The notes below the pieces were generated by a model. The model saw nothing but the letters and a program-made list of their open reading frames with translations, was not told the DNA's origin and ran no database searches. A stretch of DNA of 38,325 nucleotides, taken from positions 1 through 38,325 of the forward strand of contig CAMDOF010000063.1 in the NCBI GenBank assembly GCA_945903465.1, in the 5' to 3' direction. Shown here one piece after another: positions 16,546-23,181 of the stretch; the first letter of the stretch is position 1; each line of letters begins with the position of its first letter. The position numbers were made by a program, and so were the translations under genes. Source of the stretch: Opitutus sp. GAS368 (GTDB taxonomy: Bacteria; Verrucomicrobiota; Verrucomicrobiia; Opitutales; Opitutaceae).

Positions 16546-18817
16546 TGGCGGAGAGGGCGAGATTATCGATGAAGACGCGCTTAAGACTTTGAGGGGAGAA
16601 GGCAAAGACGCCGGGGGCGCCGTTTTCGTGGAGTTTTTCTTGGCGGAGCTCCATGGTCCACGCGGCGGGTTCGGGCTTGGATTTTTCCCAAAGCTTGGCG
16701 CGGACGAAGCCACCAGCGCCCGTCTTGTCACGGTCGACGCGGGTCTTGAGATGGTACCACGTGTTGGGTTGGGCCTCGAACGGGACGGATGCCTTTAGTC
16801 GTTCGTGATTGCTCGTGATTTCAATGATGCGGCTATTGGCGGTCATCACGATCAGGTAACGCTGGTTGACGAGACCGACGCTGGACATGACTCGGCGAGT
16901 GCCGTCGGTCATAACATCGGCTTCGAGCGTGTAGTTCTTCATCTCGGATTTACCAATAAAGTTCATCGTGCGTTGGAAGAGAATCGTATCGAGACGATTC
17001 GCGAGGACCTTGCTGCCGTCTTTTTCAAGGGCGTGCCATTTTACCCGCGCTCCCAGCCAGGCCAGTGGAGGGAAGCCGACGTCTTCGGCTGCTTCGTTTT
17101 TCTGACCGAGGGGGAGGCTCTCGAAGTTTTCGCGGTAACCGAGGCCGGCCACGATGCGCCCGCGGGTGATGCCGACGAGGTTGTTCCACTTCACTTGAAT
17201 CTGCCCGGCGGACATCTTGGAAGTCGAGGTGGTCTTGATCACGTTGCCGACGATCTCCGCATCGACTTCAGATTTCACGAGGGCGGTCGGCGGGATAAAC
17301 TTGGCAAAAGTTGCCTCGCTGCTGACCGCGCGGACGCGACGACCGGCGGCATCTAATCCGTAAACGGTGAAGGTTTGGGACTGACCGGCAGAAAGGGCGA
17401 ACTCGGCGGGCACGACTTGCAGTTGGGTGATGGGTGCAGTGGAGAGCGCTTCAGGAGCCACCGCGACGCTTGGCGGGATGCTCGCCGCGCTCGCCTTGGG
17501 GCCGAAGCAGTGCAGGGCCTCTTTGGTGAAGATGAAAACGGCGTCACCATAAAACGAGGGTGCGCCGAGGCAGGGGGCGCCCATTTGATTAACGGAGATG
17601 ACGGTCGCCTTGTCGCCAGCGTCTTTCACCACGCTGACGGTGCCATGGAGCATGGGGACGTAGAGTTTGCCATCCGCGTAGGCGGGGGAAGCATGCAGTT
17701 GATCGGGCGCGAGTTTCTCCGACCAAATCGTCTTGCCGGTAGTGGCGTCGGCGCACACGAGGCTGCCCGTCGCGATCGTGCCATACACTCGATTGTTCAC
17801 CATGATCGGCGAACTGCTGAACGCTACGAAGTCATCGTTGCGCCAGCCTTCTACTTCCTTTCCGAGGATAATGGGCTTGGGGCCGGTGGGATATTCCGTG
17901 GGAATGTTCAACGAAACCAAGCGGCCGTGGCTGGTAGAATCCATGTTTTCCTTGCCGTGGACGGCAATCAAGCGGCCGGGGCCGGCGAGGATGACATCGG
18001 CGTTGACTCCGGCACCCGATAGCCGGAAGCGCCACACGGGTTCGCCGGTGCGGGCGTTGATACACACGACGTGTCCGCAACCGGTGCCTTGGTAAATCAC
18101 CCTTTGGTTGCCGACATTGCCGTAGACGGGTGTCGCGAACGTGCTGTCGATGGGCTCGATCCCTGGGGTGGAAAACCAGCAGAGCTCGCCGGTGCGTTTG
18201 TCGAACGCATAGAATCGATTCCGGGCGGGGCCGTCGGCGCCCCAATTTGCCGTGATGCCGTCCGTAATCACGAGGTCTCCCTCGACGACGAGTGCACCCG
18301 TGCGGCCATTGGGAAAGGTGAGTCGACCGAACTCCTCCATCATCGAGTGTTGCCAGAGGAGTTTGCCATCGCGACTAAGCGCCATGACGACGCCGCAGGT
18401 CGATTCCAAGTAGACGTTACCCGTCTCGCCGTCGATCACTGGCGCGCCAATCGCGTAGCGGTTATAGGTGGTATCACTGATGAAATCAGAGAAACGGTGT
18501 TCCCACAGTTTCGCGCCCGTTTTAACATCAAGGCAGATCAGGGTCTCTTCGACGTCGGTCGTCTCACCATAAAAGCCAAACGCGTAGACCCGACCATCCG
18601 CGATGACTGGCGCGCCCGCGCCTTTTACTTTGTAGGACCACCGGTGATTGGCGCCGCCGACCTCCAGCTTATCGGGCAGCGCTATTTTCGTTTTTGAGAC
18701 GCCATCCCGGTCAGGGCCTCGCCAATTGAGCCAACCGGAGGCGGCGTGGAGGTCAGCGAGCCCGACCGTCGCAGCGAAGGCGGCGAGAACGGGAACAAAA
18801 CGGGCGACGGTTTTCAT
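16538..18817 (-). CDS. Exported PQQ-like beta-propeller with C-terminal lectin/LamG-like domain
   Basis: The 759-aa product has a signal peptide (MKTVARFVPVLAAFAATVGL, cleavage near HAA-SG) and then WLNWRGPDRDGVS, followed by propeller blades (CLDVKTGAKLWEH, FDKRTGELCWFS, CADATTGKTIWSE). Around residues 465-545 an Ig-like or linker segment (LSAGQSQTFTVYGLDAAGRR) precedes a C-terminal domain with FESLPLG, NYTLEADVMT and NTWYHLKTRV. That pattern resembles the concanavalin-like sandwich in DUF1080/LamG proteins. The ATG at 18817 is used because the signal peptide begins there; the frame extends 24 codons further. It lies 68 bp after the TonB receptor gene. Carbohydrate or ligand binding by the C-terminal domain is inference. 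Confidence 0.88.
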   Translation of the reverse strand: MKTVARFVPVLAAFAATVGLADLHAASGWLNWRGPDRDGVSKTKIALPDKLEVGGANHRWSYKVKGAGAPVIADGRVYAFGFYGETTDVEETLICLDVKTGAKLWEHRFSDFISDTTYNRYAIGAPVIDGETGNVYLESTCGVVMALSRDGKLLWQHSMMEEFGRLTFPNGRTGALVVEGDLVITDGITANWGADGPARNRFYAFDKRTGELCWFSTPGIEPIDSTFATPVYGNVGNQRVIYQGTGCGHVVCINARTGEPVWRFRLSGAGVNADVILAGPGRLIAVHGKENMDSTSHGRLVSLNIPTEYPTGPKPIILGKEVEGWRNDDFVAFSSSPIMVNNRVYGTIATGSLVCADATTGKTIWSEKLAPDQLHASPAYADGKLYVPMLHGTVSVVKDAGDKATVISVNQMGAPCLGAPSFYGDAVFIFTKEALHCFGPKASAASIPPSVAVAPEALSTAPITQLQVVPAEFALSAGQSQTFTVYGLDAAGRRVRAVSSEATFAKFIPPTALVKSEVDAEIVGNVIKTTSTSKMSAGQIQVKWNNLVGITRGRIVAGLGYRENFESLPLGQKNEAAEDVGFPPLAWLGARVKWHALEKDGSKVLANRLDTILFQRTMNFIGKSEMKNYTLEADVMTDGTRRVMSSVGLVNQRYLIVMTANSRIIEITSNHERLKASVPFEAQPNTWYHLKTRVDRDKTGAGGFVRAKLWEKSKPEPAAWTMELRQEKLHENGAPGVFAFSPQSLKRVFIDNLALSANE

Positions 18818-18885
18818 AGTGAAAAAACGGAATTGAGGTACCAGAGATGTATTCACTAACGACTTTTTCGGAGGCGCAACGCGAA

Positions 18886-20985
18886 TCAATAAACGAACGA
18901 TATTTGAACACCCAGACGTCGAGGTGCGCCGGGACTTCCTGCGTAGATCTCGGGATTGATAAACTGATAATAGTTTTTGGAAAAAAGATTTTGTCCGTAA
19001 ACGGCGAAGGTGTAGTTCTCGAAGCGGTAGCGCAGCTGGGCGTTGACGATACCGTAGGCCTTTTGGGCAAACGTCCCCGTGTTGCGCTCATCGTAGTAAG
19101 TGCGCCCGACGGCGGCGTAACTGGCATTGGCGGAAAGACCGCGACCGAGGTCCCACGTGATACCCGTGCGGAGGGTCGCGGTGGGGATGAACGGGACGCG
19201 TTTGCCGTCCACGCGCGCACCGCTGGCATCGCGATGGTTGTCGAAAGTTGCATCGGTGTAGCCGGCCTGGAAATCCCACCAGATTTTATCCACGGGGTTC
19301 CACATGAACTTGGCTTCGAATCCCCGCGCGATGACACCCGCCGCGCTGACCACCACAAAATCGGTCGAGTTGGGCACCGTTCGCTCCAATTGATAACGAT
19401 CCATTTGATTGTAGAATGCGAGGACGCTGCCCCCAAAGCGTCCCTTGGGCGGGCCAAACGTGACGCCGACCTCGGTCGCCCATTGCCGCTCGCTATCAAA
19501 GCGCGCTAAGTTGGGGTTGGCGGTAAAGCCGCTGTAACCATCGGGTTTCTGGGCCAGCGAAGTCCGCGCCTGCAAATTCAGCGCAGGCGAAAGGGTGTGG
19601 ATGATGCCACCGCTGAAAGAAACATGTTCGTTGCCTTGGGAAAGGCTGACCCGCGGGTCTTGGGGTGACGGAAACCGGAAGCTGTTGGAGCTCGCCTTGG
19701 TGCGTTTTAGGTCGGAGTCCGCTTGCTCCAGACGAACGCCCAGCTTGACGAGGGTCTTTGGCGTGATCGGGTAATCCACATTGGCATAGCCGGCGAGATT
19801 AGCCTGACCGATGGCAAAGACGGACCGTTCCGTCTGCACAAATCCTGGGGGAACAAAGGTGCTCGGGGGCACGATGAATTCACGCGTCGCGTCTCCTTCG
19901 ATGGTAGAACCGAAGTAGAACAAGCCCGCGCGCCACTGGGGCCGATTCGCGCCGGGGGTGGATTCCGCGCGGAATTCCTGAGTCCACGTCGCTTCGTTCT
20001 GAGCGACGCGCGAGGAGGCGAGCGCGAGCGGCGAAAGATCGAGGTCCGTGATGGAAGGATCAAGATCCCACTTCTGGCGAGAGGTCGTGGAGGTGAGGGC
20101 GCCCCAGGAAAAGGCTTTCCTCGCCTGCAAGGAAAGCTGCGCCCGCTCAATCTTCGTAACGCCGACAACGTTCGATGAAACGGTGAAAGGATCGGCACTG
20201 AATAATGAACTCAGCCGCGTTGCGTCGTCGCTGATCTTTTCCATCATGACGCCCACGCGCACCTGCCACTGATCGGCCGCTTGAAAGTAGAGGCTTCCCC
20301 GGCCCGCGACCGAACGGCGGTCGTCGTCCGTCCGTTTAGTGAAGGTATTTTTAATATAACCGTCGTGCTCGTTGAGGCCGAAGCTCACGCTGTATTTGGC
20401 GTTTTTATTGATCGGGCCATCGAAGGCCGCGAGGAGGGCGCCGGCGTTGAAGGATCCGTAGTCGATTAAAAGCTTCCCTTGGTGTTTCGAACCTGGCGTC
20501 CGAGTTTTGATATCGATGATGCCACCGGGAGCGTTGCGGCCGTAGTCGGTGCTCTGGGGGCCTGCCTTGACACTGAGGCTTTCAATGTTGAGCAAGGTGC
20601 TCGGATACGAGGAGACCGAACCGCTGGGGACGTCGTCGATCGACAATCCGACCGCTGGCGAGGAAAAGAAGATGGAGTTAGCCACGCCGCGTAACGAAAG
20701 TACGTCGCCGAAGCCGCGCGTATCGCTGTTGCTCGTGCCGAGGTTGGGGGCCACGCCGGTGATATCTTGCAATTGAGCGACGCCATGTTGCTCCAACAAG
20801 TAGGCGTTTAACACGGAGTTCGAGTTTTGGATCCTCAGACCGTCCACCCCGAACTCAGCCTCCACCCGGAAGGGCGCCATCTCGGTCTTGGGCGTTTCCG
20901 CGGTTGATCCTATGCGCTCTAAGCCAAAAAATCCGGCGGTGAGAACAAGTCCTCTAACGAGGGTGTGACTGATTTGGAGCTTCAT
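18886..20985 (-). CDS. TonB-dependent receptor, first gene of the long operon
   Basis: This 699-aa outer-membrane beta-barrel has a signal peptide to about residue 29 and then EMAPFRVEAE, a TonB-box-like start resembling the PFxV motif of other Opitutaceae receptors. A plug domain (about 50-165) follows with DVLSLRGVANS and VKAGPQSTDYGRNAPGGIIDIKT. The 22-strand barrel ends in VQISFVY with the usual terminal aromatic residue. The DIT-x-VAPN segment and the IDDVPSG-type plug resemble receptors for ferric-siderophore-like or carbohydrate ligands; the ligand cannot be named. As leader of the operon it could import the product, a metal complex of it, or a precursor. Confidence 0.92.
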   Translation of the reverse strand: MKLQISHTLVRGLVLTAGFFGLERIGSTAETPKTEMAPFRVEAEFGVDGLRIQNSNSVLNAYLLEQHGVAQLQDITGVAPNLGTSNSDTRGFGDVLSLRGVANSIFFSSPAVGLSIDDVPSGSVSSYPSTLLNIESLSVKAGPQSTDYGRNAPGGIIDIKTRTPGSKHQGKLLIDYGSFNAGALLAAFDGPINKNAKYSVSFGLNEHDGYIKNTFTKRTDDDRRSVAGRGSLYFQAADQWQVRVGVMMEKISDDATRLSSLFSADPFTVSSNVVGVTKIERAQLSLQARKAFSWGALTSTTSRQKWDLDPSITDLDLSPLALASSRVAQNEATWTQEFRAESTPGANRPQWRAGLFYFGSTIEGDATREFIVPPSTFVPPGFVQTERSVFAIGQANLAGYANVDYPITPKTLVKLGVRLEQADSDLKRTKASSNSFRFPSPQDPRVSLSQGNEHVSFSGGIIHTLSPALNLQARTSLAQKPDGYSGFTANPNLARFDSERQWATEVGVTFGPPKGRFGGSVLAFYNQMDRYQLERTVPNSTDFVVVSAAGVIARGFEAKFMWNPVDKIWWDFQAGYTDATFDNHRDASGARVDGKRVPFIPTATLRTGITWDLGRGLSANASYAAVGRTYYDERNTGTFAQKAYGIVNAQLRYRFENYTFAVYGQNLFSKNYYQFINPEIYAGSPGAPRRLGVQISFVY

Positions 20986-21715
20986 GTATATTTATGCTTA
21001 CTAGGGAATGCAATGAACCCCAACTGCTTCGGCTGAATGAATTGGGGGACACTGTCTTGACGCCTAACCCCTGTCCGAAGGTGCAGGGTTTCGTCCAGAT
21101 TTTTCGACAACTAATTCTTGCCGATGCCTAAAATAATCAAGGACCCGCCGTGCCGCGGGGCAAACGGGAGGTCCGGCAGATTCGGATCTGGAGATGCATC
21201 GAGCAGGTTGGGGAAGCCGGATGATTGCTGAAACGAGTTGAGGGGCGTGTATGGCGACCAGATCTGCTGGAGTGCGGTTAACGCCGGAGCGGTTTTTACA
21301 GGCGAAGGCGAACACGTGTTGGTGGTGATGGCGGTATGTGATGGCGGCGACGGACGGACCGGTGCGGTCGTCACGAAAAACGCAGGAACGGGAGTGGGTT
21401 TTCGCTAAAATGGCGCGAGCCGATGACGTGGGGAGAGTATTCCGATGATTGCATCGCGCCGACCGTAAATTAGCGGGAAATCGCGCCCGCCTTTGCGCCG
21501 TGAATGGATGCTTGTTGCGCCCCGTTCCGAGTGCACACGGTATTGAGTTCGGACTCACGCGGGCGACCGATCATTGAAGTCACTCCAGTCGTTTTTAGCG
21601 AAGTCTTGGAAAATCCCCGGTCGGTCGCAGCGATGCGCCCGAACCGCGGTCAGATCGGGTTGACGTTTGGAATCATCGGAGGCATCTGCCGCCGTGAGCT
21701 ACTCGTAAGAGAAAA
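20986..21715. other. Divergent intergenic region, 730 bp, no convincing gene
   Basis: This region separates the minus-strand operon from the plus-strand propeller gene and must hold promoters for both, but no confident -35/-10 pair could be read. An 8-bp perfect inverted repeat, GCGACCGA at 21563-21570 and TCGGTCGC at 21621-21628, is separated by 50 bp and might be a regulatory or structural element. A 6-bp repeat CCCCAA/TTGGGG lies at 21018-21047. Open frames on the minus strand at 21064-21558 and 21111-21374 have biased, unfamiliar composition; the second, with IWSPYTPLNSF and GGSLIILGIGKN, faintly recalls a methyltransferase or spermidine-synthase-like fragment but is not supported as a gene. 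Confidence 0.5.
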
Positions 21716-23092
21716 GTGAACATCCGGTCGTCTTTGGTTTTTTTGGGCGGTTTTTTTCCCTGCGTTGGTTTGGGTATAGGGCTTGCGCCCCTGTGCGCAG
21801 CGGCCTCGGTCGCTTCAGGTAACGCGCCCGCGGCATCCGCGGGGGCGGAGTCGTGGATGCAGTGGCGTGGACCGACCCGGGATGGCAAGGTCGCGGGGGC
21901 GGCGTGGCCGGCCCGCTTAGGACCCGAGGTTTTGCGCGCTGGCTGGCGGGTGACGCTGGGACCTAGCTACTCGGGACCGATTGTTGCGGCCGACCTCGTC
22001 TACGTGACTGAGACGGTGGATAAATCGCAGGAGATGGTGCGGGCCTTGGATCGGCGAACTGGGCGGGAGGTCTGGCGCCACGGCTGGGCGGGGGCGATGT
22101 CGGTGCCATTTTACGCGAAGTCCCGTGGCGATTGGATGCGGGCCACTCCGGCGACCAATGGAGAGTTGGTTTTTGTGGCAGGGATGAAAGACGTCCTCGT
22201 CGCGATGGACGCGCGCACCGGGCAGGAGCGGTGGCGAGTGGATTTTGCGAAACAGTTTGGGACCGGCGTGCCTGATTTCGGACTGGTCTGTTCGCCCTTG
22301 TTGGACGGGGACGCGATTTTTATTCAGGCGGCGAATTCTACGGTGAAACTGAAGCAGGCGACGGGTGAAATTGTGTGGCGCTCTTTGCCGGGAAAAGGAG
22401 GGGCGGGTTCTTCGGGAGCGTTCTCATCGCCGGTCCTGGCGACACTGCTCGGTCAACGGCAGTTGGTCGTGCAATCGCGCGAACAGTTGGCGGGGATTGA
22501 TCCGGAGTCCGGAGTCGTGGGGTGGACGCAGCCTGTGCCCTCTTTTCGCGGTATGAATATTTTGACGCCCACGATTTTCGGCGATGCGGTTTTTACCAGT
22601 AGTTATCAGAATCGGAGTTGGCTGTTCACGATTGCGAAAGCAGATGCAGCGATCAACGTGCGCGAAGCGTGGAGTAACAATGCTCAAGGCTACATGTCCT
22701 CGCCGATTGTCATTGGCGGCTATGCGTACCTGCACATGGGCAACCAGCGATTCACGTGTATTGATCTAAAAACGGGTACGCGGGTATGGAGTTCGGATTC
22801 ATTCGGCAAGTACGTCAGCATGGTTGCGCAAGGCGATCGCATCCTCGCGTTAGATGAGCGCGGCATCCTCTTGTTAATCAAAGCCGACCCGAAGGGGTTC
22901 GAACTGCTTGATCAGCGGAAGGTGGCGGAAGAGGACACGTGGGCGCATCTGGCGGTGTGCGGCGACGAAATTTTCGTGCGCGAGTTGCGAGCCATGGCGG
23001 CTTTTCGCTGGAAGGAGGCCGCTGTCGCGACGACTGATGCGGCGCTGGGGTCGAGGGGATTTTTATCCAGCGGAGTGGCCGTTGGTCAGTAA
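21716..23092 (+). CDS. Exported PQQ-like beta-propeller protein
   Basis: This 458-aa protein starts at a GTG, with a hydrophobic leader (SSLVFLGGFFPCVGLGIGLA) and a probable cleavage near residue 30. It then has WMQWRGPTRDGKV, the same opening motif as the propeller at 16538-18817. Blades include LDRRTGREVWRH, MDARTGQERWRV, LKQATGEIVWRS and IDLKTGTRVWSS. The fold is the BamB/quinoprotein-like propeller. No catalytic signature was seen, so periplasmic binding or assembly is as likely as oxidation. It is transcribed away from the long operon and towards a second TonB receptor gene (convergent, 89 bp apart), so it is probably monocistronic. Confidence 0.88.
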   Translation: MNIRSSLVFLGGFFPCVGLGIGLAPLCAAASVASGNAPAASAGAESWMQWRGPTRDGKVAGAAWPARLGPEVLRAGWRVTLGPSYSGPIVAADLVYVTETVDKSQEMVRALDRRTGREVWRHGWAGAMSVPFYAKSRGDWMRATPATNGELVFVAGMKDVLVAMDARTGQERWRVDFAKQFGTGVPDFGLVCSPLLDGDAIFIQAANSTVKLKQATGEIVWRSLPGKGGAGSSGAFSSPVLATLLGQRQLVVQSREQLAGIDPESGVVGWTQPVPSFRGMNILTPTIFGDAVFTSSYQNRSWLFTIAKADAAINVREAWSNNAQGYMSSPIVIGGYAYLHMGNQRFTCIDLKTGTRVWSSDSFGKYVSMVAQGDRILALDERGILLLIKADPKGFELLDQRKVAEEDTWAHLAVCGDEIFVRELRAMAAFRWKEAAVATTDAALGSRGFLSSGVAVGQ

Positions 23093-23181
23093 CTCAGGGG
23101 AGGGGGGGGGACCTTGGCTAATCGGGATGCGGGCGCCAGAGGCTTTGGGCGATCTGGATATAAGAGCGCCCCTCTATGGCT

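Noticed and set aside
16546..16731. N-terminal extension of the 511-aa propeller frame
   Set aside because: Low-complexity Ser/Pro sequence before a clear signal peptide that starts at 16545.
244..20985. Aryl polyene or flexirubin-type cluster
   Set aside because: Thioesterase, ligase, glycosyltransferase and chorismate-derived starter fit, but no ketosynthase, dehydratase or acyl carrier protein is present in the window.
21111..21374. Possible methyltransferase/spermidine-synthase-like fragment on the minus strand
   Set aside because: Resemblance rests on a few residues (IWSPY, GGSLIILGIG); no complete domain and two overlapping frames look equally good.
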